The position numbers and the translations under genes are program-made. Positions 23,155 to 33,964 of a DNA stretch of 64,000 nucleotides are shown piece after piece. Location: positions 17,682,688 through 17,746,687 of the forward strand of contig JANAVB010023996.1 of assembly GCA_029216955.1 (NCBI GenBank), in the 5' to 3' direction. Below the pieces are notes generated by a model that saw only the letters and a list, made by a program, of their open reading frames with translations, made no database searches and was not told where the DNA came from. Position 1 is the stretch's first letter. The number at the start of each line of letters is the position of its first letter. Source of the stretch: Iris pallida. Taxonomy: Eukaryota; Streptophyta; Magnoliopsida; Asparagales; Iridaceae.

Positions 23155-23825
23155 ATCCTACCAGAGGTATTATGGACGTGATAGATTTGGGTATTTCTAC
23201 TGGAGAATTTATGTGGACTTATCATCCATGGCGCACCTTAGTTTTAGGTACAGATAATAAGTTGAGAGAGAGAGAGAGAACCAACATATTTACTCAGAGG
23301 TAATATGGACGTGGTAAATATGGATTGATGGTAGAGCTTTCCTACTCAGAGGTGATATGAACGTGGTAGGAATGACTCTGGAGGAAGATACGCGAAACTA
23401 TTCAGAGGTAATATGGACATAGAAGTTCTGCTGGGGATGGTGTAATCCATTACTCTTCTTTTCTAGAAATAAAGAAGTACACCATTTTCTGTGATGTGTT
23501 CATTTTTGCTTGTCATGAACTTTGATGATTTGTGTGGACCTATTATCTTTTGCATACCTTGGTTTTAGGTACAGATAATAAGTTTGAGAGAACCCTCATG
23601 TTTTCTCAGAGGTGATGTGGACGTGGTAAATATGGGGTTCAAATGATAGAATCTTCCTACTCAGAGGTGTTATGGACGTGGTAGGAATGACTCTGGGGGA
23701 TACGCGGAACTACTCAGAGGTAATGTGGACGTAGAAGTTCTGCGATCAATGTACGGCAACATAGGGGTTGTCTGTACGGGATATTTACGCAGAGGTAATG
23801 TGGACGTGGTAAACATGATGGGCAG
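23155..23825. repeat. Eight copies of CAGAGGTAATATGGACGTGG, in a ~315-bp double repeat
   Basis: Copies near 23163, 23295, 23346, 23403, 23607, 23662, 23715 and 23791 vary by a few bases. The triplet 23295/23346/23403 is repeated at 23607/23662/23715 together with flanking sequence (TTTTAGGTACAGATAATAAG near 23240 and 23565), so a ~315-bp unit was duplicated. The array occupies the place where the integrase core and 3' UTR should be. Confidence 0.88.
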
Positions 23826-23859
23826 CATAGTCTTATGGGATGTAAGATTCCGCTTTATA

Positions 23860-24358
23860 GGGTGTAGGGGTTCGGACGGTGTATGAATGAAGTCTGCGTG
23901 AAGCTGGCACGTATGGCACTTCTTGGCATATTCAACAACGTCAGCGGCCACGGTTGGCCAGTAGTAGCCTATGTGTCGCAGTCGATCCTGTAACTTAGAG
24001 CCAGGTTGATGGGCCCTGCAGGTTCCATCGTGAGCTTCTCGAAGGGCTTCGACTGCTTCTTCGTTGGACAAACATCGAAGGAGAAGTCCATCGTAGGAGC
24101 ATCGGTATAGCATTTTAGTGGCTGTATCGTAGTAGAATCGAAGAGAGCATCTCCTGACTGAGACAGCTTCTTTCGGGTCCTCTGGAAGAATTCCGTAGAC
24201 AGCGAAGTCGATGAACGGGAATCTCCAATCTCGGACGTTAACACCGGCACCCGTTGACATGGCGTGGGCCACTTGTGAGTGCAGGTTGTTTTTAGGGCAG
24301 ACCAAGTCTCGGCCCACTACCGTGATGTAGTGTTGAGTCCCGAGGGGTGCCGCCAAGG
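23860..24358 (-). pseudogene. Tat integrase, zinc-finger half only
   Basis: N-terminal integrase domain: REAHDGTCRAHQPG ... GYYWPTVAADVVEYAKKCHTCQLHAD shows the HHCC pattern. Downstream of PSEPLHP the family would continue into the DDE catalytic core, but the frame runs on as unrelated Thr/Pro/Ser-rich sequence to 23670. The core is therefore deleted, or replaced by the repeat-bearing 23.1-23.8 kb sequence. Confidence 0.87.
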
Positions 24359-26240
24359 AGGCTGCGAGGCCTGCTAGAGCATCAGCCTTCAGATTTTATA
24401 GGCGGGGTACGTGTTCGATGAAGAACCTAGTGAAGGTTGAAACGATGTTCAATACAACTTCATGGTAAGGGATCAGGTCTTCATGACGAACCTCGTATTT
24501 TTCTCTGATCTGGTTTACGACAAGTTTTGAGTCGCCGTAGGCTTCCAGATGATTCACCCCAAGCTATTGCGCTAGCTGGAGTCCCATAATGAGTGCGTTG
24601 TACTCGGCAACGTTGTTAGAGCACGGCTTCGAAAGGGAGTAAGCACGCTGGATGACCAGTTGATCGGAGGAGACTAATACCACCCCCACTCCTGCGATGA
24701 TTTGGCCTTTGGTGCCTGTTCTTGAAGCGCCATCAAAAAACATCCGCCAGATGGAGCCTTCTTCGGTGACGTTTGATTCTTGGACCTCATCCGGGATGTC
24801 TTCATAGAGTCTTGAGGACTCTGGAATGGGGTGTACAGCTAAAAAGTCTGCCAGAGCTTGACCCTTAACAGCTTTTTGTGGAACGAACACCATGTTGTAT
24901 GGTGTTAGTAAGATCACCCATGTGGCTAGCCGGGAGTTCAGTGATCCTGGCTTCGTCATGAGGACCCTGAGCAGATTTACTCGGGAAATAACATGAATTG
25001 TCTGGCCCGAGACATAATGACGAGTCTTTTGGATGGCAAATACCAGAGCCAAGCACTCCTTTTCAACGGGGTTGTACCGGTATTCGGCCCCGATCAGAGT
25101 TCGGCTGAGATAGTAGATTGCTTGCTCATAGCCTGTGTCGCTGTTCTGAGCTAGCAGGGCGCCGAAGGAATGATCCATGGCACGGACGTAGAGGAGGAAT
25201 GGTTTGCCGACGACGGGTGCCACCAGGACTGGATGGCTTGTCAGGTAGGCTTTGATGTCGTCGAAAGCCTTTTGGCATTCCTCTGTCCAGACGTAAGAGA
25301 CTCCCTTCTTCATGAGCTGGGTGAAGGGTTGACATTTGCCGGAAAGGTTTGCTATGAACCTCCGGATGTATGCTAGACGTCCCTGTAGGCCTCGAAGTTC
25401 TCGAAGGTTCTTCGGAAGGTCCATATCAAGGATGGCTTTGGTCTTCTCGGGATCGACGTGAATGCCTTTCGCCGTGATGATGAAGCCCAAGAACTTTCCG
25501 CTAGAAACCCCAAGGAAAGATTTAGCGGGGTTCATCTTGAGTTGATGCGCCCGTATGAGATCGAAGACTGTCTTGAGGTCTTGCAGGTGATCTCCTTTGA
25601 GACGGCTCTTGACTGCGATGTCGTCAACATAGCATTCGACTGTCTTGCGAAGGTATTGACGGAAAATGGTGCTCATAGCTCGTTGATATGTCGCACCAGC
25701 GTTCTTCAAGCCGAAGGGCATCACTGTGTAGCAAAAAATGCCCTTTGGAGTCCTGAATGACGTATGTTTTGCGTCGTCAGGGAACATCTTGATCTGGTTG
25801 TAGCCCGAATACCCGTCCATGAAAGACATGCGCTCGAAGCCACATGTGTTGTCGATCATCACGTCGGTGATTGGAAGCGGGAATTCGTCTTTTGGGCAAG
25901 CAGAGTTGAGGTCTCTGAAGTCGATACAAACTCATATCTTCCCATTCTTCTTGGTGACGGGGACGACGTTGGCTACCCAATCTGGGTGTTGCTCTTCACG
26001 GAGGAAGCCGCTGGTCAAGAGTTTGTCCACCTCCTGATCGATAGCGTTTATGATGTCCGGACGAAAGCGTCGCTGTTGTTCTTTGATAGGCTTGGCATCA
26101 GGCAAGATGTTCAACCTATGCATCACAATCTGGGGATTAAGTCCCGGCATATCTTCGTAGCTCCAGGCGAAGACGTCGATATACTCTTTAGCCAGCTAGA
26201 TTAAAGATTCTCGGTCTTCTCCTTTTAGGCTTTTGCTGAT
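24359..26240 (-). pseudogene. Tat reverse transcriptase, RNase H and archaeal-type RNase H
   Basis: RT begins upstream of MPGLNPQIVMHRLNI and shows WVANVVPVTKKNGKI, a TGA at 25929-25931 where the conserved residue is normally Arg (CGA-to-TGA), then VCIDFRDLN, FMDGYSGYNQI, VMPFGLKNAGATYQR and the catalytic CYVDDIAVKS (25620-25631). RNase H follows with LLYVRAMDHSFGA and PVEKECLALVFAIQK. A second RNase H starts FFDGASRTGT and has NNVAEYNALIMGL, GDSKLVVNQI and KADALAGLA; its catalytic acidic residues are present. Two more stops (near 24561 and 24397) break the end. All pieces share one frame. Confidence 0.93.
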
Positions 26241-26830
26241 GAAGATGGGTTTGGAAGAAGATCCATCCCCAAGGTCGATCTGCTCGACTTCATCCTCGGT
26301 GGGAGGTTCACGTAGTTCAAAACGAGACTCCCATTGTTGTCCCAGGCGTTGAGCCTAGGGTTCTTCTTCGAAGAATTCTGGCGCTTGGTCTTCGCCTTCT
26401 TCTTCTTGAGATTGTACAGATGTCATGTTGGCTGACAGCACTCTCTTGAAGACAAATCCAATACTGGTATCGAAATCCCACGTTGATGCCTCAGACGAGT
26501 GAGAATGTTCTACTTTTTCTGCGTCTGAACTCTCTGGCGTTGACGGTAGCGTGACATAGCCTACCCCCCATCGAGTTCTATTGTAGTAGTCTTGCGGCTT
26601 TCCTTTAGGTGTTGGAAGCCGGAGAGGAAGACGTCGACCTTTGCCATAGTTCAGGCCTTTGTCGCTTTTTAGGTCGTAACCCATCTTTTGGATGAGGTAC
26701 TTTGCCTTGTCTGTGTACCGATAGAGTTGCCTTCTGCCGGCATCTAGTTCTGGCTCGAGTGGCGGGAGGTCTTGATGACGCTCGACCTTGCCGAAGATGA
26801 TGGATTCTTCGTCTTGACTCCGTGGTGGGA
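26241..26830 (-). pseudogene. Tat pre-RT segment with GKGRR motif
   Basis: The same frame as RT holds KYLIQKMGYDLKSDKGLNYG then KGRR and GKPQDYYNRTRWGVGYVTLP. This glycine- and basic-rich block is typical of the stretch between protease and RT in Tat-lineage polyproteins. Acidic sequence (EEEGEDQAPEFFEEEP) follows. A stop near 26355 separates it from RT. Confidence 0.75.
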
Positions 26831-27031
26831 CTATGTAACAGACCCTTTGGGATGGGACTACTCGATTTACATGATGGACGGCCGTTATTTGTGTTTACAA
26901 CGACCGTAGAGCGTTATCTAATGTATACATGGCATTCCAATGTGAAAGACTAGAATAATTAAAAGACACTCTGTTTTTGATGAAATATGAGATTTTATTC
27001 TGTAGGATTATATTATCGAGAGATGGGGCAT
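26831..27031 (-). other. AT-rich gap between protease and RT blocks
   Basis: About 200 bp without coding character separates the protease-linker frame, which stops at 27032, from the pre-RT frame. The two frames differ. Some Tat-lineage elements (Ogre group) carry an intron in the protease-to-RT interval, so this may be an intron remnant; a short inserted or decayed segment is the alternative. Confidence 0.4.
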
Positions 27032-27506
27032 CTATATCGGCCGAGATATATTCCCCAGCTCTTCATCTGTAAGCACTGGAGTAGGATCGGGAGGGTCCAC
27101 CACAGCGCTGATCTGGGAGTCCGAGAGGACTACATGGGCCTTCTCTGGCGGCTGGGATGGCGGCGGCTTGTCCTTAAGACGCACCTTCAAAGGTGCCTCC
27201 GCTGTGCCTCTGGTGATTGACGCCTTCCCTTGTAGTTTTGCCACAAGGGGAGCCGATGTTTGAGGCGGCTTTTCCTTGAGCCGTATCTTCAGAGGAGGTT
27301 CAGGAGCAGCTGGTGCTTTCCCTGGTAGCTTAATGCTCATGGGAGGCAACTTCTGAGGCAGTTTGCCTTTGAGTCGGATCTTCAAAAGAGCGTCGGGGGT
27401 GACCTCAGGCTCCATGTCCGGCTCTGCTGCCGTTTCTGCTTCGTCGTCATCATCATTGGCCTCCTCCTCGTCAGTTGACTTGTATAAGTCGGCATCGATG
27501 AAGTAG
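27032..27506 (-). pseudogene. Tat linker with PLKIRLK repeats
   Basis: Low-complexity basic linker. The motif LKIRLKGKLPQ / LKIRLKEKPPQ / LKVRLKDKPPP occurs three times, separated by Pro- and Ala-rich spacers, preceded by an acidic run (about 27420-27490). In frame with the protease upstream apart from a TAA at 27506-27508. No enzyme domain is seen. Confidence 0.65.
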
Positions 27507-27880
27507 GCTTAAATCCTTTTGAAAGGGTCGATGTCCGCAAACTCCGTATGGATGACGTTGTTGGTGGACACATACTTCATACATTGGTGGAGTGTGGATG
27601 GCACCACCATGTACTCGTGCAGCCATGGGCGACCCAACAGAATGTTGTAGTTGACTTCAGCGTCCACGACATAACAAGTGACCTCGGTTCTAAGGTTACC
27701 GATGTGGCACTTTAGTCGTATTTTGCCCAGTGGTTCGCTTTTGCTAGCATTGAAGCCACTGATTGTTGTGTTGGAGGGTGCCAGTCGGTACATTGGGATC
27801 CCCAGTGTTGAGAGCAGCGCCTTCGGGATGATGCTGAGGGAAGACCCCGGATCGATCTGAATCCGCTTCAGGCTGCTTGA
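27507..27880 (-). pseudogene. Tat aspartic protease
   Basis: Retropepsin. The motif IQIDPGSSLSIIP has DPGS (27842-27853) in place of the more usual D(S/T)G(A/S); Pro at this place is common in Tat proteases. GFNASKSEPLGKIRLKC and NILLGRPWLHEYMVVPSTLHQ follow as in the family. It is in a different frame from gag, and the stretch that normally links gag to protease is partly missing. Confidence 0.85.
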
Positions 27881-29585
27881 CCTGGCTGAGAAAGGATTCA
27901 GCATCCTTCACAGCTTCGCAGAGAGCTTCTCGGGAGTCTTTACAAAGATGAAGGAGCTCGAACAGAGATAGGCGGGCAGGAGTACTGGCCAGTTGCGCCA
28001 GTATGTCGAAGTTGTGGGGATTGGCTAGCCCCGAAGCATTCTCTTTTCGCAGAGGCCTATCGAAGCGGGCCTCTATCTGCTTCTGTTTATTGGCTGCTGA
28101 GGGCTTAGATGGGCCCTCGTCCTGGACAGCAGAGACGGTGCCAGGAGGCACCACCTCGACGGCAGCTTCGTCGGGTTGGACGTTCTGTTGTGAACGCGTC
28201 TGCACAGGAAGTGCCTCTTCCGCTGAAGAAGAGACCGTGCGGCAAGACTTGATCTTCCTGCCTTTGGAATTGGAGGTAGGGCGTACCTTCGGTTGAGTCA
28301 CCTCGGAGACGAGATCGGGAAGAACCCACAGGATGTCTCCCCGAGATGTGGTGAGTGGGATAAGTCCACTCACGTTGTCACGGGTTGGTGGTAAGTTAAC
28401 CACCTCCATTGTCGCCTTGGGGATGGGGACGACGCCATTCTGTGTTGTAGTTGGCGGCAAGGTGCCAAACTGGAGTGACACCATGTTGGCTGACACCGTC
28501 TTCTCTTCGTAGTCGACGGAGATTACATCTACGTTGATCATGCGCTGGATATAATTCTTGAGGACGTAGCAGTCTTTGGTTGGGTGTCCGACAAACCGAT
28601 GGTAGTGACAGTACCTCGGGTTGTCCACTTTCCCAACCTCGTCGGGATGCTTCGGGTCCGAAAGCTTGATCTTGTCACCCTGCTTCAGTATCTCAAAGAG
28701 TTGCAGGGTGTCTTCGTCGTTGAACGAATAAACCTCCTTTGGCCTTGGTGCAAGTGGAGGCTTCTGGGTAGGTGCTGACGCACCTTTTGAGGCATTGACA
28801 GTCAATGCCTGTTTCTCCTTTGTCTCTCGTCCAGGGTTGTTGGCTGCAGGCCGTTTCCCCTTGTCATCGAAGGCAGAAAAACTGACTCCCAAAAGACGAG
28901 CATTGGCTGCCTTCTTTTCTGCGGCTTCTGCTTCAATGATCAAGGAGCTCCAGTTGGGAGGAGGAGTAGAGTTAAGCCAGAGTTTGACTGCAGGCAGCAT
29001 GTTCATGCTGCAGGAGGAGAGAAGCGCATGTTCTGGCATGCCCGGAGGCAGTCTGAAGCAGGCCTGTCGGAAGCGTTCGATGAACACTCGAACTGTTCCC
29101 TTCTCCTTCTGACGTATCTCTATAAGGGACGCCATTGTCATATCCTTCCCACCATCGTAGAAACGGTCGAGAAAGAGGCACGTCAGGTCGTCTAAGGAAG
29201 ATATTGAGTTGTCGGGGAGGCTGCAGTACCAGTCGTACGCCACTCCTTTCAGTGCCCCAACAAATATGCTGGTAAGTAGTGCGTCCTCCTTCGGAAGATG
29301 TCCCGTATGAGACTGGAAATACGTCAGGTAGCGACACGGAGAGTCCTTCCCGTCGTATGGCGTCAGTGTTTGTGGTTTATACTTAGGAGGATAATCCACC
29401 TTGTTCCACTCGAGGGGATAAGGCTGGGGGATGCCCATTTTCTGTCGCTCCTCTTGTCTCGTCTTGGACTCAAAGCGCTCGCGCAGGTCCCTGATCATCT
29501 CGACCACGTCTTTCGTGGAGCTGGGAGTCGGGGACGGTGGTACCACCTGATATTGATCATTTGAGGGCTCCGACGTCCGAGGTGC
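27881..29585 (-). pseudogene. Tat gag core
   Basis: Capsid precursor of the element. The block VEMIRDLRERFESKTRQEER leads into PYDGKDSPCRYLTYFQSHTG, LKGVAYDWYCSLPD and FIERFRQACFRLPPGMPEH, the retrotransposon gag domain. Then come DNPRYCHYHRFVGHPTKDCYVLK, a CXnHX4HX4C-type knuckle, and the C-terminal NFDILAQLASTPARLSLFELL block typical of Tat gag. The frame is open for 600 codons from 29546 and is in register with sequence further upstream apart from a TAA at about 29583-29585. Confidence 0.9.
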
Positions 29586-31496
29586 TTATCGGCGATCTGC
29601 GTCCGAGGATACCCGTTGAAGGGGTACACTCGACTCTCCATTGGCCCCTGGATCGGGACCGGTAGAAGGTGTCCTGGTCAAGGCTGACCGTATCTCAAAC
29701 ACTGCTTGAGTCAGTGTTTGCATGGAGGCAGAGAGGGTTTTGAGTCCTCCCTCCAGGGTATCTATACGCTGGACGAGGTCTGTTGGCGGCGCATCAGGCT
29801 CGACATCATCCCCAGTCACATTTACTGTTATGATGCGGCCGGGAGTCGATGAATGGGTCGAGGCTTTACTCTCGGCCTCACTCTCTTGTAGGGGAGTTGC
29901 CTCTCCTGGAGCTTCGTCTTGGCTACCCCCGGCTATGTTCGGGAGAACATTCCCCACGGGCCCATCTACAAGGGCCTGATTACCCTCAGCTCCGTCTTGA
30001 AGGGCCTCTTCGTCTCTGAAACTCGGGTCCGCAGATGCTAGACTACCTCCAGCTATGTTCTAGGGGATATCCTCATCTTCAGGGGTTTCTGGGAGGCCGA
30101 CTTCGCCTCGAGGATCTGCCCCAGGTGTGCTTTGGACACACCCGTCTTCGAAAGGAGGCCCGACATGGGTCTGACTACCCCCAGCTTCCTCCAAGATCTT
30201 CTTCCTCCCTCGAGTGCCTTCGAACACTCCGGAGGACGAGACAGCTGTCTTGGTTTTCCTCGGCTGGCTTTTGGACGAGGAAGAGAAATTGCCAATCTCC
30301 TTTCGGACTGACGAGTAGTTGGAGATCACATTGCATGAAGCAACCATTGGTTCTTCTTCTGTTGACACCTTCTTCCTGAGGCGACGTCGAAGGGGTGTCG
30401 AGGATTGCAGCCGCTGGAACACTGACTGCCTTGGTGGGACTGCCGCTTTGCAACAGCAGTTGATGGTGACCACAACACAAGTATGTCCCGTAAGAGGCGC
30501 ATCGTGCTTGTCAATCGACTCTCCTGATCGGTGCTTGTGAGTGATCATGTTACGCAGATCGTTGGAGGAGAGTGCCACCTTCGCACCCCCTTCAGGCGCA
30601 TGGCAAGGCCAAGCGCCGGGGTGGTCAAGTGAGTGATGCGCCCCCTGATCTAATACCAAACAGGCATCCCGATCAGTAGTAGAGAAACCACAACATTTGG
30701 AGTGACTTGAACGGACCTCAAACGCACAACCAGAGGAGGCGTGGGAGTTCAAGACCACTGGATTTGCCTTACTCGACTTGGTTGTGCATGCAGTAGATGC
30801 GCCCAAGTGAGACAAGGACTTGGAAGGTCGGCTCATTTTTGGCACCGTAACACTTGAGTCGACCTTGTACAGCTTACCATCAGCAGCGCGCATGATTGTG
30901 AGCGCATGCTTCTGGCTTGCTGCTGGCATAGCACGTTTGGGGCGTATGGCCCATGCTGCCTTGGATTTCTTCATACCAGTCCGCTGGGGCGCATAGTACT
31001 CAGAATCCAAATTCTCCTCGCCATTACAGCGAGTAAGTCTGTCAAATACAGAGACCTTCTGTGGCGCATCAGAAGTGATGCATGGGGTATTGGCTGTACC
31101 CCTGCTCCGTCAATGCATCTTCCTCGCCTGAGAGGGAGATGGCTGGGGAATGTGGTTAGTCGCACGTTTCCCCGAGAGATGCGCTGCACCAACGGGCGTA
31201 TCTTGGTTGTTGAGGACGTCAGCAGGAAGGGAAGGCTGGATTAGCGCATCCCCTTCGGTGGTGGTACCCGAAGCGTCGACCTTGCGCACCCAGACTCGGC
31301 AGGTCTTCTTCGGCTTCGGCAGCCGCTTCGAAGGACTCGCACTTCCTTCAGAGATAAACTCCTCATACGCCTGTTGATTGAGGCGTACGACCAGTGTCTT
31401 GTGGGAGGAGCCCACCTTCACGTCGTCGGATTGCGACACAGCTTTCTCGGTGGAGGAGAAAGAGGTCCCCAGCAGAGTCGCCAGCTTGTTTGCCAT
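29586..31496 (-). pseudogene. Tat gag-precursor N-terminal extension starting in the LTR
   Basis: One reading frame from ATG 31496 to gag, cut by TGA at 31107-31109, TAG at about 30057-30059 and the TAA before gag. The start MANKLATLLGT is encoded by the LTR end plus the primer-binding site. Later landmarks are KTLVVRLNQQAYEEFISEG, RVWVRKV, SVFDRLTRCNG, a Cys/His-rich part (CAFEVRSSHSKCCGF; GHTCVVVTINCC) and RQSVFQRLQ. Blocks such as VWVRK and SVFDRL recur in Tat elements ahead of gag as far as I know. The function is unknown. Part of it (30405-31020) is duplicated in both LTRs. Confidence 0.75.
31465..31483 (-). other. Primer-binding site of Tat element
   Basis: On the minus strand TGGCGACTCTGCTGGGGAC lies a few bases after the LTR end at 31487. 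TGGCGACTC...GGGGA sites are familiar in Tat/Grande-like elements. It also encodes residues LATLLGT of the overlapping ORF. Confidence 0.85.
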
Positions 31497-31809
31497 TAAA
31501 ATTCTTTTATTGCAAATTTCAATACAAACAGAATAGTGTTACAATCTAGGACTTAGATGTAGTCCTAGGAGTACACTTTTGTTTATCTGGGTCCCTTGTG
31601 CCGATGGAGTGAGTGGTAATGCGTTGACTCCGTTGACGATCTGACGACAGTTATCGGTTCTCTGAAGGTCTGGATTGCTCTGGGTGCTGGAGCTTGCTGA
31701 GATGAGGAAGACGTTGAGTGTCTGTATCTGCCTCTCTGGTGGTGCAAAGTCTCTGTGTGTTCCTTGTAGGTAGGTATGTGTGTACCTAGGTAAGAAGGAA
31801 ATGATCCCT

Positions 31810-31819
31810 CTATTTATAG
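31810..31819 (-). promoter_or_regulatory. TATA box, main LTR promoter
   Basis: CTATAAATAG followed by AGGGATC on the minus strand, about 320 bp before the LTR end. Its place before a transcribed leader and the primer site fits the start of genomic RNA. The 3' LTR has lost the equivalent region. Confidence 0.65.
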
Positions 31820-33875
31820 CTTTACAGGCTGGCTGCTCATGCGCGCATGTAGGATGCACCTTTACCCGGGGACGCCACGTGTTGATTGCTGATGGAGGCA
31901 CATGGACGATACGCCCTGATCGAGGTGTTGACTTCTTCATGTTGCTGTTGTGAGCCGGCACGTAGCAGAGGAGAAGATCTTTCTATTGTGAAGATCTCGG
32001 ATGAGTTGAGTCCAAGGACACGTGTCATCGACCCATGGCTCGGAGATCTCGGATTTGGTGGGGGAATGATCTGGTAAGATGCGCCTAGGATTGGGCGCAT
32101 GAGGAGACTTTGGCTCGTAACCTTTAGGAGTTACGAACCATTCTGGGTGCATAGCTTTTGAGGCGCATGCAGAGCTTCAGTAGTGAATTTACTCCTGTCT
32201 TTTGGGATCAGGGAGAAGTCTGGGGTGCATGGCTTTTGAGGCGCATGCAGAGTTTTAACAGTGACTTTCCTTCTCTCTTTAGGGATCAGAGAGGAGTCTG
32301 AAGCGCATGGCTTTTGAGGCACATGCGAATTTGGGCGCATAGCTGCGGAGGCGCATGCGAGATGGTTGGGTGGCCACGTAGCAGTAGCCGTCGGAGGGAA
32401 GTAATGATGATGCTGACGTTGGCGATGCTTCGTCTTCTGAAAAAGTTGTCGACTGTTCAGACTTCGGGAGACGTGCTGCCAACTCTGTCAGTTCAGCATT
32501 TAATGTTTACGACATTCGATGGATAGCCGAGGGGGCGCATCGATTGGCATTCCACTAGGCGTATGGGGGCACATGAGGGCACATCCCCTGTGATGCGCTT
32601 GGTGCTGAAAGGCGCGTCTTTGTGATGTGCTTGATGTTGAAGGGCGTGCCTGCGTGCATGGCGCATCTTCATTGATCCGTCTGTTGAGTTCTTCAGAGCA
32701 TTAGTGGCTTCCTGACTGAATTCGAATTCATTCATCAAAAATACAAGTTCATTGTACTGACTTCGGAAAGGTTGCCACTTGGCGCATGGGTTTGATTTGC
32801 CCTGGCCTATGAATAGCAACAGTTTGAGAGAGTCTTGTTGTCTCTCCCTTGACTTCTCGACGAAGATGGATTCGACTGATCCTCCTCTTTGGCAAGACAT
32901 TGTACTGTGGATGATGGTTCTCCTTGTTCAAAGAAGCTTTGATGGTGAACTCCTTCAGAAGATAAGAGCCCCAGGCTGGTAGATGCGCCTATACGTTGAC
33001 GAAGAAGTGATTCACTCTGACGGGGTGGAGTGATGCGCTGGAAGACATGTACAGCATGTTGTAACTGTTGGAACACAGACTGCCTTGGTGGTGGAGCCAC
33101 TGTCTTGCGGTAGCAGCAGTTGATGGCGACCATAGCACAAGTGTGCCCTGTGAGGGGCACATTATGCTTGTTGGTTGGCTGTCCTGATCGGCGCTTGTGA
33201 GTGATCACGTTACGCAGATCGTTGGAGGAGAGTGCCACCTTCGCACCCCTTCAGGCGCATGGCAAGGCCAAGCGCCGGGGTGGCCAAGTGAGAGTGCCAC
33301 CTTCATACCCCCTTCAGGCGCATGGCAAGGCCAAGCGCCGGGGTGGTCAAGTGAGTGTTGCGCCCCCTGATCTAACACCAAACAGGCATCCCGATCAGTA
33401 GTGGGGGAACCACAGCATTTGAAGTGACTTAAACGGACCTCAAACGCACAACCAGAGGAGGCACGAGAGTTCAAGACCACTGGATTTTCCTTACTCGACT
33501 TGGTTGTGCACGCAATAGATGCGCCCAAGTGAGACAAGGACTTTGAAGGTCGGCTCGTTTCTGGCGCCGCAGCACCCGAGTCGACTTTGTATAGCTTACC
33601 ATCAGCAGTACGCATGATTGTGAGCGCATGCTTCTGGTTTACTGCTGGCATAGCACGTTTGAGGCGCATGGCCCGTACCGCCTTGGACTTCTTCGTACCA
33701 GCCCATGGGGCGCATAGTACTCAGAGTCCAAATTATCCTTGCCATGACAGCGAGTGAAGAACTTCAGCCAACCCAGAAGAATACTGCAACTTTTGTGGCT
33801 CGAACGGGCTCCCTGGATAATGGGCTCCCTTTTCTTTATTTATTTTTGGTGCCTTCTTCAAAGGAGACAAGAGGG

Positions 33876-33929
33876 CTCTATATATAGAGTGGAATGAGAC
33901 CTCCCTTCTTCTCATTTCCGATGTGGGAT
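33876..33929 (-). promoter_or_regulatory. USE-like motif plus TATA, snRNA-type spacing
   Basis: On the minus strand ATCCCACATCG (33919-33929) matches the plant snRNA upstream element RTCCCACATCG. The TATATATA site (33876-33889) follows after about 32 nt, close to the 33-34 nt spacing of Pol II-type plant snRNA genes. The same pair is in the other LTR. CCCACATCG is also common in plant transposable elements, so function is not shown. Confidence 0.6.
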
Positions 33930-33964
33930 TAAAAGCAAGATCCTTTCTTTTTCATGCTTCTACA

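Larger units (their letters stand above)
20938..33964 (-). mobile_element. Ty3/gypsy Tat-lineage element, minus strand, defective
   Basis: 13-kb element with 5' LTR 31487-33964, primer site 31465-31483, a long gag-precursor frame, protease, RT, two RNase H domains and the start of integrase. Its 3' LTR (20938-23064) lacks about 350 bp at the left end. The second, archaeal-type RNase H after the first is the mark of the Tat lineage. The integrase core is absent, and many in-frame stops show it is long dead. Its right end abuts LINE B directly at 33965. Confidence 0.9.
31487..33964 (-). repeat. Tat element 5' LTR, 2478 bp
   Basis: Complete LTR: TG at 31487 and ACA at 33964 on the plus strand, primer site directly inside. 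On the minus strand it runs from TGTAGAAGC through a USE-like motif with TATA (33876-33929), the ORF-derived stretch (33065-33740), GCGCATG-rich repeats, a second TATA box CTATAAATAG at 31810-31819 that fits the main promoter, then R-U5. The best frames inside (33205-33669 and 32807-33238, minus) are damaged copies of the internal ORF. Confidence 0.87.

Noticed and set aside
20938..31840. Taking 20938 and 31840 as the true LTR starts of the Tat element (both TGCGCGCATG)
   Set aside because: No primer site lies beside 31840, but a clear one does at 31465-31483, and the TATA box and leader fall between 31487 and 31840. The left LTR is truncated instead.
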